Part shown: positions 53,082-62,377 of the stretch, piece after piece
Layout of the letters: each line of letters starts with the position of its first letter
Numbering within the stretch: the first letter of the stretch is position 1
Assembly: GCA_002840845.1 (NCBI GenBank)
Contig: PHCS01000003.1
Coordinates: 1 to 64,000, forward strand
Length of the DNA stretch: 64,000 bases
Source: Betaproteobacteria bacterium HGW-Betaproteobacteria-14
GTDB lineage: Bacteria > Pseudomonadota > Gammaproteobacteria > Burkholderiales > Rhodocyclaceae
Direction: 5' to 3'
Notes under the pieces: generated by a model
Told to the model about the DNA's origin: nothing
Databases searched by the model: none
The model's input: only the letters and a program-made list of their open reading frames with translations
Position numbers and translations under genes: made by a program

Positions 53082-53670
53082 CGACGACCAGGCGGTGGCC
53101 CGCAGCCTGCGCTGGCTGATCGAGACGGTGCGGCTGAAGGTGGAGACCTTCGCCTCGGCCCAGGCCTTCCTCGACGGCTACGATGCATCGAAACCGGGCT
53201 GCCTGGTGCTCGACGTGCGCATGCCGGGCATGAGCGGCCTGGAACTGCAGGAGCGTCTGGCGGCGCGACGCGCCTATCACGTGCCGATCATCTTCATCAC
53301 CGGGCACGGCGATGTGCAGATGGCGGTGCGCGCGGTGCAGGCGGGCGCTTACGATTTCGTCGAGAAGCCGTTCAACGACCAGGACCTGCTCGACCGCATC
53401 CAGCGCGCCATCGTCTTCGATGCCGAGCAGCGCGGCAAGGAAGTTCAACGCGCGCAGCTGCGCGCGCTGTTCGCCAGCCTCACGCCGCGCGAACGCGAGG
53501 TGCTGGATCGGGTGGTGGAGGGGCTGTCGAACAAGGCCATCGCCAATACGCTGGGGCTGAGCGCGAAAACCGTGGAAGTGCACCGCGCCAAGGTGATGGA
53601 GAAGATGCAAGCGCGCTCGCTCTCCGACCTGGTGAAGATGGCCATGCAGAACTCGTCTGTGACGTCCTGA
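53053..53670 (+). CDS. Response regulator, FixJ/NarL type (REC + LuxR HTH)
   Basis: VFIVDDDQAVARSLRWLIE; LVLDVRMPGMSGLE; LTPREREVLDRVVEGLSNKAIANTLGLSAKTVEVHRAKVMEKM. Confidence 0.93.
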   Translation: MSDATVFIVDDDQAVARSLRWLIETVRLKVETFASAQAFLDGYDASKPGCLVLDVRMPGMSGLELQERLAARRAYHVPIIFITGHGDVQMAVRAVQAGAYDFVEKPFNDQDLLDRIQRAIVFDAEQRGKEVQRAQLRALFASLTPREREVLDRVVEGLSNKAIANTLGLSAKTVEVHRAKVMEKMQARSLSDLVKMAMQNSSVTS

Positions 53671-53677
53671 GTCCTCC

Positions 53678-55471
53678 CTAACGCTGTCGGACCAGCATCG
53701 GAGGCAGGTCGGTGCAGGTGCCGTGGGCGACGCTGGCGGCCAGGCCGACCGTCTCGCCGAGCGTGGGGTGGGGGTGGTGGATGGCCTTGCCGATGGCGGC
53801 GGCGTCGCATCCCTGGCTGACCGCCAGGATGATCTCGCCGATCATGTCGCCGGCGCCGGGGCCGGCGATGGCGCCGCCGAGGATGGCGCCGCTGTCGCGG
53901 TCGAACACCAGCTTCGTCAGTCCATAATCCGCGCCGTTGGCGATGGCTCGTCCCGAAGCGGCCCAGGGAAAGCGCGCCACGTCGACGCGCAGGCCCTTGC
54001 GCTTCGCCTCGTCCTCGGATAAGCCGACCCAGGCGATCTCGGGATGCGTGTAGGCCACGCCGGGAATCAGAGAGTCATCGTGATGGCAGTCGAGGCCGGC
54101 GGCGGATTCGGCCGCCACGTGGGCCTGGTGCACCGCCTTGTGGGCCAGCATCGGCATGCCCGTGATGTCGCCGATGGCGAAGATGTGCGGCACGCTGGTC
54201 GCCATGCGGCTGTTGACGGCAATGAAGCCGGCCTCGCTGACGGCAATGCCCGCCTTCTCCGCAGCGATACGCATGCCGTTCGGCTTGCGCCCGACCGACT
54301 GCAGGACCATGTCGTATCGCTGCGCCTCGGCCGGCGCCATGTCGCCCTCGAAGCGGACCCACACGCCGTCCTCGCGCGCATCGGCCGCCACGGTACGCGT
54401 GCGCAGCATGATGTTGTCGAAACGATGCCGGTTCTGTCCTTCCCATATGCTCACCAGATCGCGGTCGGGGCCGGGCATCAGCATGTCCTGCATTTCCACC
54501 ACGTCGACGCGCGCGCCGAGTGCCGAATAGACCGTCGCCATCTCCAGGCCGACGATGCCGCCGCCGATGACGAGCATCCTGCCAGGGCGGGCGCGCAGTT
54601 CCAGCGCGCCGGTGGAATCGACGATGCGCGCATCCTTCGGTAAAAAAGGCAGATGGATGGGATGCGAGCCGGCCGCGATGATGCACTTGTCGAAGCGGAT
54701 GAGCTGCCGGCCCGTGTTGTCGGCGAGATCGACTTCGATGCTGTGCGCATCGCGGAAGCGGCCCGCGCCAGACACGAGGCGCACCTTGCGCGCCTTGGCC
54801 ATGCCGGCCAGGCCGCCGGTGAGCCGGCTCACCACCTTTTCCTTGTGGGCGCGCAGGCAGTCGAGGTCGATGTCGGGTGCGGCGAAGCGGATGCCCGCCT
54901 CGGCCAGCCCGGCGGCTTCCTCCATCGCCGCCGTCAGATGCAGCAGGGCCTTGGAGGGAATGCAGCCGACATTGAGGCAGACGCCACCCAGGGCGGGATG
55001 GCGCTCGACCAGCACCGTCTTCATGCCCAAGTCGGCGGCACGGAACGCCGCGGAATAGCCGCCCGGTCCGGCGCCGAGCACCAGCACGTCGCACACGATC
55101 TCCTCGGGGGGCGGCGCATGTTCGATTTGTGTGGCGGTGAAAGCGGCGAAGAGGGAAAAGCGCGGCGGCGTTGAAGGCGTGTCGCCGTGTTGTGGCGACT
55201 GACTATTGTAAATCCTCGGCCGCTGCTCCAGACTGGCCTCCATCACAACGACGATGCTGCCCGCGGCCACGCTGTCGCCCGGCGCGACCCGGATCTCCGT
55301 GATGGTTCCATCTACCGGCGCCTGCACATCGAGCGCCGCCTTGCCCGACTCGACGGTGATCAGCGCCGCGTCCGCCCAGACAGGGTCGCCGGGCTTGACG
55401 TGGATTTCCGCGACCGACAACGCCTCCTTGCTGCCGACATCGGGTACGGCAACCTCATGCACTTCAGCCAT
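53678..55471 (-). CDS. lpdA: Dihydrolipoyl dehydrogenase with N-terminal lipoyl domain
   Basis: Lipoyl VESGKAALDVQAPVDGTI; GGVCLNVGCIPSKALLH; GDITGMPMLAHKAVHQA. Confidence 0.93.
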   Translation of the reverse strand: MAEVHEVAVPDVGSKEALSVAEIHVKPGDPVWADAALITVESGKAALDVQAPVDGTITEIRVAPGDSVAAGSIVVVMEASLEQRPRIYNSQSPQHGDTPSTPPRFSLFAAFTATQIEHAPPPEEIVCDVLVLGAGPGGYSAAFRAADLGMKTVLVERHPALGGVCLNVGCIPSKALLHLTAAMEEAAGLAEAGIRFAAPDIDLDCLRAHKEKVVSRLTGGLAGMAKARKVRLVSGAGRFRDAHSIEVDLADNTGRQLIRFDKCIIAAGSHPIHLPFLPKDARIVDSTGALELRARPGRMLVIGGGIVGLEMATVYSALGARVDVVEMQDMLMPGPDRDLVSIWEGQNRHRFDNIMLRTRTVAADAREDGVWVRFEGDMAPAEAQRYDMVLQSVGRKPNGMRIAAEKAGIAVSEAGFIAVNSRMATSVPHIFAIGDITGMPMLAHKAVHQAHVAAESAAGLDCHHDDSLIPGVAYTHPEIAWVGLSEDEAKRKGLRVDVARFPWAASGRAIANGADYGLTKLVFDRDSGAILGGAIAGPGAGDMIGEIILAVSQGCDAAAIGKAIHHPHPTLGETVGLAASVAHGTCTDLPPMLVRQR

Positions 55472-55538
55472 ACGGTTTCTCCCGCCTGGGTACTGGGTAA
55501 CGTGTCGGTGCGGTAAGAGGCGCCGACACGTTCAGGCA

Positions 55539-56066
55539 TCAGGCCGCCATCAGGGCGCCGTTGAGCGTCACCTTGCCCGAGACCTCGATGGGCCGCACCA
55601 GCGTGTCGAGTACAGGACAATGGCTTTCCACCGCCTCGATCAGCTTGCGCAGTTCCGCTTCGGGCGCGGGGCTTTTTATGAGAGTTTCATAGGTGATCTT
55701 CTGATAGCCTGGCGGGATGGCGGGGTCCATGCCGAACAGACCCTTGAGGTCGAGCGATCCTTTCAGGCTGACCTTCACCTCGTCCAACTGGATGCCCATC
55801 ATCGCGGCCATGGCGGCGTACATGATCTCCTGGCAGGTGCCGAGCGAGACGAGCAGCAGCTCGACCGGGTTCGCGCCCTTGTCGCCACCGCCGAGTTCCG
55901 GCGGTTCGTCGACGACGAACTGCGGAAAATTGCGCACGTTGCCGCTGCAACGCACGCCCTCGACCAGCGCCGTCTGTGCTTCGAAAACCACGCGCGACAT
56001 GACTGGATTGTCCTGAATGCCCTTCACGGTCTTGCTGAGTGCTTCCTTCAAGGCTGCTTGCGACAT
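55539..56066 (-). CDS. OsmC-family protein
   Basis: GANPVELLLVSLGTCQEIMYAAMAAMMGIQLDEVKVSLKG. Confidence 0.85.
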   Translation of the reverse strand: MSQAALKEALSKTVKGIQDNPVMSRVVFEAQTALVEGVRCSGNVRNFPQFVVDEPPELGGGDKGANPVELLLVSLGTCQEIMYAAMAAMMGIQLDEVKVSLKGSLDLKGLFGMDPAIPPGYQKITYETLIKSPAPEAELRKLIEAVESHCPVLDTLVRPIEVSGKVTLNGALMAA

Positions 56067-56264
56067 GATGTGTCTCCTCCATATGGATCTCGTTGTGGAA
56101 TGGTCGGGCGCATGCCGTCCTTTGCCCGCAACTGAATGTGGGACAAAACCGTGCGCAAATGAATTGGGGCGTTTCCCGAAGCGGCTCGGGAAGTACCCCT
56201 TTCGTCTTAGGGGTAATCCCTCTTGGGGCAGCGTGGCGGCTGGGCGCCACCACGCTTGCGCAGA

Positions 56265-57176
56265 TCAATAGGGCAGGTAGTGATCGACCAGCAGCGCCGC
56301 GAAAAGCAGGGACAGATAGAGGATTGAATAGCGGAAGGCCTGCTGCGCCAGCGGGTCGCTGTAGCGGCGCCAGATGCGCCAGGCATGCCTGATGAACAGC
56401 GCATTCAGCGGCACCGCCGCCGCCAGATAGAACCATCCGCTCATGCCGATGAAGAAGGGCGTGAGCGTCACGACCGCCAGGCCCAGCGAATACGCGAAGA
56501 TGCTGCGCTGCGTGTACTCGCGCCCATGCACCACCGGCAGCATCGGCAGGTTGACGTCGGCGTACTCCTTGGCGCGGTAGAGCGCCAGGAACCAGAAGTG
56601 CGGCGGCGTCCACACGAAGATGATGAGGAACAGCAGCCAGGCCTGTTCCGGCGTCTGCCCGGTGACCGCCGCCCAGCCCAGCACCGGCGGCATGGCGCCT
56701 GAGGCGCCGCCGATCACGATGTTCTGCGGCGTGAGCGGCTTGAGGATCACCGTGTAGATGACGGCATAGCCGATGAAGGTCGCCAGCGTCAGCCACATGG
56801 TCAGCGAATTCACGTAGGCATGGAGCAGCGACAACCCCAGGCCGCCCAGTGCCCCCGAGATGACGAAGGTTTCGAGGGTGTTCACCTCCCCGCGCGGCAG
56901 CGGCCGGCCGCGGGTGCGCGCCATGATGGCGTCGATCTGCCGTTCGATCAGGCAGTTCACCGCGGCGGCGGCGCCCGCCACCAGCGCGATGCCGAGCGTG
57001 GCTGCGACGAGTATCGTCGGCGGCACCATGCCGGGTGTCGCCAGGAACATGCCGATCACCGCGCAGAAGACGATCAGCGACACCACGCGCGGCTTGGTCA
57101 GGCGGAGATAGCCTTTCAGCCTGCCGGTCATGCCGGGCCGAGTGAGCACGGTCTCAGCCATAAGGATCTCCTTCAT
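56265..57176 (-). CDS. ctaB: Protoheme IX farnesyltransferase (heme O synthase)
   Basis: [50 protein letters not shown]. Confidence 0.93.
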   Translation of the reverse strand: MKEILMAETVLTRPGMTGRLKGYLRLTKPRVVSLIVFCAVIGMFLATPGMVPPTILVAATLGIALVAGAAAAVNCLIERQIDAIMARTRGRPLPRGEVNTLETFVISGALGGLGLSLLHAYVNSLTMWLTLATFIGYAVIYTVILKPLTPQNIVIGGASGAMPPVLGWAAVTGQTPEQAWLLFLIIFVWTPPHFWFLALYRAKEYADVNLPMLPVVHGREYTQRSIFAYSLGLAVVTLTPFFIGMSGWFYLAAAVPLNALFIRHAWRIWRRYSDPLAQQAFRYSILYLSLLFAALLVDHYLPY

Positions 57177-57354
57177 GCGCTGGTTATCGAGCTTGTCAGT
57201 CTAGTACGCCCGGTCCGGCGATCAATCAGGGACATCCTTCGCCCCTCTAAGTAAACATCCTAATTGCCCCTCACGGTGGCGGGGCCTATCGTTCGTCCAC
57301 TACAAGAGCGGCGGGCAATCCGGCCGTACCTACAAATTGGAAGAGGAGGAGGCA

Positions 57355-57921
57355 ATGGCCATGTTGGACTATGTGTATACCGGCTGGGGCGCGTTCTGGG
57401 TGACCATGTTCATGTTCGTCCCCTTTGCCCTGATGGCATACTGGGTCATCCGCAGGAAAAGCCTGGTCGATACAGGACCCACCCAGTTGCAGCCTAGCGA
57501 GTTTGCGCCCATAGAGGGCGTCTGGATGACGTTTGCGTTCATCTTCTTCGTGGTTGCCAACCTGGCCAGCCTGAAATATATCCCGTGGGCAGCCGCCTCC
57601 GGCACGACCAACGGCGAGCCCGAGATCCAAGTCGACTTCACGGCGAAGTCCTGGGCCTACGACATCTCCAACCGCCAGATCGAGGCCGGCAAGCCGGTAC
57701 GCTTCTCCGGCCGGTCGAGCGACACCCAGCACGGCTTTGCCGTCTATCACCCGGACGGCAGGGTGCTGTTCACCATGCTGATGATGCCGGGCACCACCAA
57801 GCCCACGTCGGTCGTCTATACCTTCAAGGACCCGGGCAAGTATGCGGTGCGCTGCCTCGAGTACTGCGGCGTCGCCCACCACAGGATGCAGGACGAACTG
57901 ACCGTCGTCAAAGCCAACTGA
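57355..57921 (+). CDS. CuA-containing subunit II of a heme-copper oxidoreductase (NorS-like candidate)
   Basis: Two N-terminal TMs; CuA ligands DTQHGF and CLEYCGVAHHRM (CxxxCxxxHxxM); start 57355 after aggagg. Confidence 0.85.
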   Translation: MAMLDYVYTGWGAFWVTMFMFVPFALMAYWVIRRKSLVDTGPTQLQPSEFAPIEGVWMTFAFIFFVVANLASLKYIPWAAASGTTNGEPEIQVDFTAKSWAYDISNRQIEAGKPVRFSGRSSDTQHGFAVYHPDGRVLFTMLMMPGTTKPTSVVYTFKDPGKYAVRCLEYCGVAHHRMQDELTVVKAN

Positions 57922-57957
57922 GGCAACTGAGCGCACCCAAGCGGAGGAGAACCTGAA

Positions 57958-59487
57958 ATGAGCATAGCCACCACCATCGTCAAGAGCACGCCGGTCTTCG
58001 GCAAGATGTTCGCGGTCGACAAGAGCACCGGCCTGGAGGAGATCAACGCCTGGCCGGCGCTGATGATCATGAGTTCCTTCGTCTGGCTCGTCGTGGCCGG
58101 CCTGCTGGGCCTGGTCATGCCGGCGACGCAGATCTTCGATCTCAGCTCGGACCACTTCTACACCACGCTGACGCTGCACGGCGCGGCGCTGACATTCCCC
58201 TTCTCGTTCCAGCTCATGATGGGCGTCGGCCTGCACCGCTCCGGCGGCTGCGTCGGCAAGGCCATCACCGGCTGGCTGCCGGCGCTGGCCTGGCTGTCGA
58301 TGAACCTGGGCGCCGCCATCCTCACCGTCGCCGTCCTCATGGGCCTCAAGGTCAGCGTGGTGGTGATGTTCCCGCTGCCCCTGGTCGGCGCGCAGATGGG
58401 CGTCTGGAGCATGGAATCGGTGATCGTCGGCTTCACCGGCATCTACCTGGTGCTGGCCTGCATGATCCTCTGGTACCCGCTGCTGGTGCTCAAGATGATG
58501 TTCTTCGGCAAGAAGCGCGCGGAACTCATCCTTTCCGAGCGCTCGCTCAACGAGCCGGGCATGCTGGGCATGCTGCTCGCCGCCGCGACGCTGCTGCTGA
58601 CGGGCCTGCCGCTGGTGGTGGTCGGCACGACGCTGGTGCTGGCGCTCTACAAGGTCATCCCGATGTCGCTCGCCGCCTGGGCGGCCGATCCGGTGGTGTT
58701 CCAATACACGTTCTATCTCTTCGCCCACAACCTGATGGAGGCGATGGCCCTGATGGTGGCGAGCGCGATGTATGCCACGCTGCCGCTCTACCTGGCCGAC
58801 GGCTCGCGCAAGCTCTACAGCGAGAAGCTGGCCAACCTGGCATTGTGGGTCCTGCTGGTAACGTCGGTCACCTCGGGCCTGCATCATTTCATCACCTTCT
58901 ACCCGAACCAGCCGGCGGCACTGTCCTACTGGGGCAACATCATGAGCTGGGGTACCGGCATGGGCGCGGCGATCAGCATCTTCACCATCCTGGCCACCAT
59001 CTGGCAGCACGGCCTGAAGGCCGAGCCCGGCATCATCGCCGTGCTGGTCGGCTGGGCGCTCTACATCCTCGACGGCGCCAGCGCCATCGTCACCTCCAAC
59101 ATCGCCTGGACCTACCAGCTGCATGGCACCATGTGGCAGAGCGGCCACTTCATGACCGTCGTCCTTTCCATGTCCATGATGTGGATGGGCGTGCTGTATC
59201 ACCACTATCCGGTGCTGACGGGCCGCAAGCTCGACCCGGCGCTGGGCTACCTGTATGTGAAGATGATTTCCGTCGGCAGCCTGGGCGCGGCCATCGTCAT
59301 GCTGGCGGGCGGCGCGGCCGGCATGCCGCGGCGCTTCGCCGACTGGCACCCGGAAGGCTGGATGCTCTACGGCAACCTGATCCTGGCCTTCGGCCTGATC
59401 CTCGGCGCCTCGTTTGCCGTATATTTCTACAATCTGATGAAGTCGCGCGAGATCTCCGCGCCCATGGGCGAACTGGCGAGAGCCTGA
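57958..59487 (+). CDS. Heme-copper oxidoreductase subunit I with NOR-like active-site motifs (NorY/sNOR-type candidate)
   Basis: Helix II LTLHGAALTF (H74); FAHNLMEAM (H257-x3-E261, no catalytic Tyr); SGLHHF (H309/H310); LHGTMWQSGHFM (H397, M399). Confidence 0.8.
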   Translation: MSIATTIVKSTPVFGKMFAVDKSTGLEEINAWPALMIMSSFVWLVVAGLLGLVMPATQIFDLSSDHFYTTLTLHGAALTFPFSFQLMMGVGLHRSGGCVGKAITGWLPALAWLSMNLGAAILTVAVLMGLKVSVVVMFPLPLVGAQMGVWSMESVIVGFTGIYLVLACMILWYPLLVLKMMFFGKKRAELILSERSLNEPGMLGMLLAAATLLLTGLPLVVVGTTLVLALYKVIPMSLAAWAADPVVFQYTFYLFAHNLMEAMALMVASAMYATLPLYLADGSRKLYSEKLANLALWVLLVTSVTSGLHHFITFYPNQPAALSYWGNIMSWGTGMGAAISIFTILATIWQHGLKAEPGIIAVLVGWALYILDGASAIVTSNIAWTYQLHGTMWQSGHFMTVVLSMSMMWMGVLYHHYPVLTGRKLDPALGYLYVKMISVGSLGAAIVMLAGGAAGMPRRFADWHPEGWMLYGNLILAFGLILGASFAVYFYNLMKSREISAPMGELARA

Positions 59488-59502
59488 GCCCGCCCGGTCC
59501 AC

Positions 59503-59580
59503 ACCCCCTCTCCCCGCAAGGGGGGAGGCCAAGACCAAACCCCCTCTCCCCGCTCGCGGGGAGAGGGCTGGGGTGAGGGG
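59503..59580. repeat. Palindromic GC-rich repeat (CCCCCTCTCCCCGC...GCGGGGAGAGGG family)
   Basis: ccccctctccccgcaaggggggagg ... ccccctctccccgctcgcggggagagggctggggtgagggg; same family as 25272-25371. Confidence 0.85.
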
Positions 59581-59590
59581 AAAAGTTCCG

Positions 59591-61957
59591 ATGCCCTGCA
59601 CGCTCTGCGGCCTGCCCCTGCCGAAACCGCCGGTTTCCGACGCCGGCCACGACTTCTGCTGCATCGGCTGCCGCGAGGTGTATCGCGCTTTCGGCGAGGA
59701 CGCCCTCGCCCAGGCAAAAGTCAGTCCCCGTGACACGGCGCCGCCGCCCGGAAGCCGCGAGTCCTTCCTCTGGATCGACGGCATGCACTGCGCCTCCTGC
59801 GAATTCCTCATCGGCAAGCTCGCCCTGAAGCACCCCGGCGTGCTCGACGTCGCCTCCAGCTACGCCACCGCCACCGCCCGCATCGTCTACGACCCGGCGC
59901 AGGTGCAGGAGGCCGAGCTGCCGGCGCTGCTCAGCCGCCACGGCTATCGCGCCCGGCTGCGCGGCGAGCCGGCGCCGGAACACGAAGAGGGGCTTGACCT
60001 GCTGCGCCTGGTGTCCGGCGTCACCGCCGCCTCGCTGGTGATGATGCTGACCTTCATCTTCATCTACCCGATCCATGGCGGCTGGCTGACGGTGGAGGAC
60101 TATGGCGCGATGCGTCGGCTCGCCTTCGAGGCCGTGCCGATCTTCCTGTTCTTCCTGACGACGATCCTGGTGTTCTTCGTCGGCTGGCCGATCCTGCGCG
60201 GAGCCTGGATCGGAATGCGCGCCCGCCTGCCCAACATGGACCTGCTGCTCGCCCTGGCCATTCTCGCGGCCTACGGCTACAGCATCATCCAGTTCTTCAA
60301 CCGCTCCATCGACCTCTATTTCGAGGTGGCCGGCACGCTGGTCATGATCATCACCATCGGCCGCTACCTCGAACACGGCGCGCGCGCGCGCGCCACCGAA
60401 TCGCTCAAATCCATCCTGCAGGCCTGGGCGCCGCAGGCCTGCGTGCTGCGTGGCGGCCAGTATCTCGACTGTCCGCTCGACGAGGTGCGGCCACACGACC
60501 GCGTCTTCGTGCGCCAGGGCGAGGCCATCCCCGTCGACGGCAGCATCGTCGCCGGCCGCGGCGCGGTGGACGAGTCGCTCATGACCGGCGAACCCTTCCC
60601 GGTGTCGCGCGGCGAGGGGGAAAAGGTGCTCGGCGGCAGCCGCCTGCTCGAGGGCAACCTGGAGATCGACACCGGCCCGCAGGTGGAAAGCCGCATGGCC
60701 AACCTCGCCCGCATCCTCTGGAACACGCAGAGCGCGAGCACTGGGCTGCAGGCCCGTGTCGACCGCCTCTCGCGCCGTTTCGTGCCCGGCGTGCTGGCGC
60801 TGGCGGCGCTGGTCGGCATCGGTTTCCTCGCCGCCGGCGCGGGGGCGGAGAAGGCATTGCTGGCCGCGCTCGCCACGCTCATCGTCTCCTGCCCGTGCAC
60901 CTTCGGCCTGGCCATTCCGCTCACCACCGCGGCGGCGATCGGCGCGGCGCTGCGCCGTGGCATCGTCGTCACCGGCCCCGACCTCTTCGAGAAGTCGCCG
61001 CGCGTCGACGTCGTCGCCCTCGACAAGACCGGCACGCTTTCCAGCGGCGAGATGGCGGTGGTCGAAGTGATCGGCTCGGCCGAGGTCGCGGCCCGCGCCG
61101 CCGCCGTCGAGCGGCACTCGCCGCACCCCGTGGCGCGCGCCATCGCCCAGCTCGACGCCGGCCGCAGCGCCAGCGAGGTCGAACTCCACCCGGGGCGCGG
61201 CGCCGTCGCCACGGTCGGCGGCAAGCGCATCGCCGTCGGCAGCCGCGCACTGTTCGCCACGCTCGGCTGGACGGTCCCCGCGCCGCTCGCCGCCCGCGCC
61301 GAGCAGAGCCGCCACGGCGAAGCCGTCGTCTCCTACGTCGGCTGGGACGGCGTCGCCGAAGGCGTCATCCTCACGCGCGACCGCTCGCGCCCGGCCTGGG
61401 ACCGCGTCGTCGAGTCGCTGCGCCGCCACTGCCGCGTCGTGCTGCTCACCGGCGCCGAGCATCCCAACGGCTACCGCCAGCACGTCGACGAAGTGCATGC
61501 CGGCGTGCCGCCCGAAGCCAAGGCCGCCGTCATCCGCCGGCTCAAGGCGCAGGGCCGCGTCGCCATGATCGGCGACGGCAGCAACGACGCGCCGGCGCTG
61601 GCCGAGGCCGACCTCGGCATCGCCTTCGGCGCGCCCACCGCGCTGGCGGCCGAGGCCGCCGACATCGTCATCCCCGGCAAGCGCCTCGAGCGCGTGCTCG
61701 AAGCCTTCCTCCTCATCGGTGTCACGCGCCGGCGCATCCGCCAGAACCTCGGCTGGGCGCTCGCCTACAACGCCATCGCCATCCCGCTGGCGGCCACCGG
61801 CATGCTCAGCCCGCTCGTCGCCGCCGCGGCGATGTCGGCGAGCAGCATCCTGGTGGTGGCGAACGCCGCGCGGCCGATCCTCGGCAAGGACCCGTTTGAG
61901 GGCGAGGGCGACGAACGCCCGGCCCCCGTCCCCGGCGCGCATTCCTCGGCGCGCTAG
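59591..61957 (+). CDS. ccoI: Cu(+) P1B-type ATPase, CcoI/FixI-like
   Basis: N-terminal Cys-rich PCTLCGLPL...FCCIGCREVY; HMA GMHCASC; CPC in VSCPCTFGLAIP; DKTGT; GDGSNDAPAL; start MPCTLCG at 59591. Confidence 0.88.
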   Translation: MPCTLCGLPLPKPPVSDAGHDFCCIGCREVYRAFGEDALAQAKVSPRDTAPPPGSRESFLWIDGMHCASCEFLIGKLALKHPGVLDVASSYATATARIVYDPAQVQEAELPALLSRHGYRARLRGEPAPEHEEGLDLLRLVSGVTAASLVMMLTFIFIYPIHGGWLTVEDYGAMRRLAFEAVPIFLFFLTTILVFFVGWPILRGAWIGMRARLPNMDLLLALAILAAYGYSIIQFFNRSIDLYFEVAGTLVMIITIGRYLEHGARARATESLKSILQAWAPQACVLRGGQYLDCPLDEVRPHDRVFVRQGEAIPVDGSIVAGRGAVDESLMTGEPFPVSRGEGEKVLGGSRLLEGNLEIDTGPQVESRMANLARILWNTQSASTGLQARVDRLSRRFVPGVLALAALVGIGFLAAGAGAEKALLAALATLIVSCPCTFGLAIPLTTAAAIGAALRRGIVVTGPDLFEKSPRVDVVALDKTGTLSSGEMAVVEVIGSAEVAARAAAVERHSPHPVARAIAQLDAGRSASEVELHPGRGAVATVGGKRIAVGSRALFATLGWTVPAPLAARAEQSRHGEAVVSYVGWDGVAEGVILTRDRSRPAWDRVVESLRRHCRVVLLTGAEHPNGYRQHVDEVHAGVPPEAKAAVIRRLKAQGRVAMIGDGSNDAPALAEADLGIAFGAPTALAAEAADIVIPGKRLERVLEAFLLIGVTRRRIRQNLGWALAYNAIAIPLAATGMLSPLVAAAAMSASSILVVANAARPILGKDPFEGEGDERPAPVPGAHSSAR

Positions 61958-62025
61958 GCCGGCACTGCGGTTTCTAGAACGCCCAGGCAGCGCTCGACGC
62001 GTGCCTGCCCGCAGGCTTGCGGAAC

Positions 62026-62173
62026 GGGAAAGTCAGTCTCTGCAATACGGCGCTGCGGCTTGGCGGGGGCCGGTGATCGGCCTCAACCGTCATTCCCGCG
62101 AAAGCGGGAATCCAGAAGCTACGCAGACCCCGCCGTCGCAACGGGCCAGGGAAAGTCAGTCGCTGGGATACGG
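62026..62173. repeat. Imperfect direct repeats (25 bp, 22/25 identical) flanking a dispersed palindromic repeat
   Basis: gggaaagtcagtctctgcaatacgg 62026-62050 and gggaaagtcagtcgctgggatacgg 62149-62173; CGTCATTCCCGCGAAAGCGGGAATCCAG 62088-62115. Confidence 0.7.
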
Positions 62174-62284
62174 TGATTGAGTACTATCGCCCTTAGGTAG
62201 GTGATGCTCCGCCAACCAAACTTCCGCTCTTCGGCCGAAGCGGACGTCGCTGATCGTAAAAATTGATCAGGCCAGGATGGCCGC

Positions 62285-62362
62285 TTTCAACGTTTGAGCT
62301 CACCTGCGGGCGACAGACGGCGCAGCCGGCTGGCGAACGTCAGGTGGCGCGAAGGGTTAGGC
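62285..62362 (-). other. Candidate integron attC recombination site
   Basis: Minus strand GCCTAAC-CCTTCGCGC-CACCTG...CAGGTG-AGCTCAAAC-GTTGAAA; R'' matches RYYYAAC, R' matches GTTRRRY at 6/7; foldable imperfect palindrome 15 bp beyond the ORF stop. Confidence 0.6.
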
Positions 62363-62377
62363 GTCTGCATTTGCGGC

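Noticed and set aside
57177-57354. FNR/NNR-type operator upstream of subunit II
   Set aside because: Searched for TTGAT-N4-ATCAA; only unpaired ATCAA-like strings seen
57286-59817. 843-aa minus-strand ORF opposite the heme-copper subunits
   Set aside because: Antisense shadow ORF; low-complexity H/Q/R/D-rich translation, plus-strand genes have all expected motifs
59297-61942. 881-aa minus-strand ORF opposite the Cu-ATPase
   Set aside because: Antisense shadow ORF in high-GC DNA; composition dominated by Gly/Ala/Arg/Asp/His with no family motifs, while the plus strand encodes a clear P-type ATPase
61719-62180. 153-aa ORF overlapping the Cu-ATPase end
   Set aside because: Out-of-frame reading through the ATPase gene and dispersed repeats (peptide HSRESGNPE is the translated palindromic repeat)
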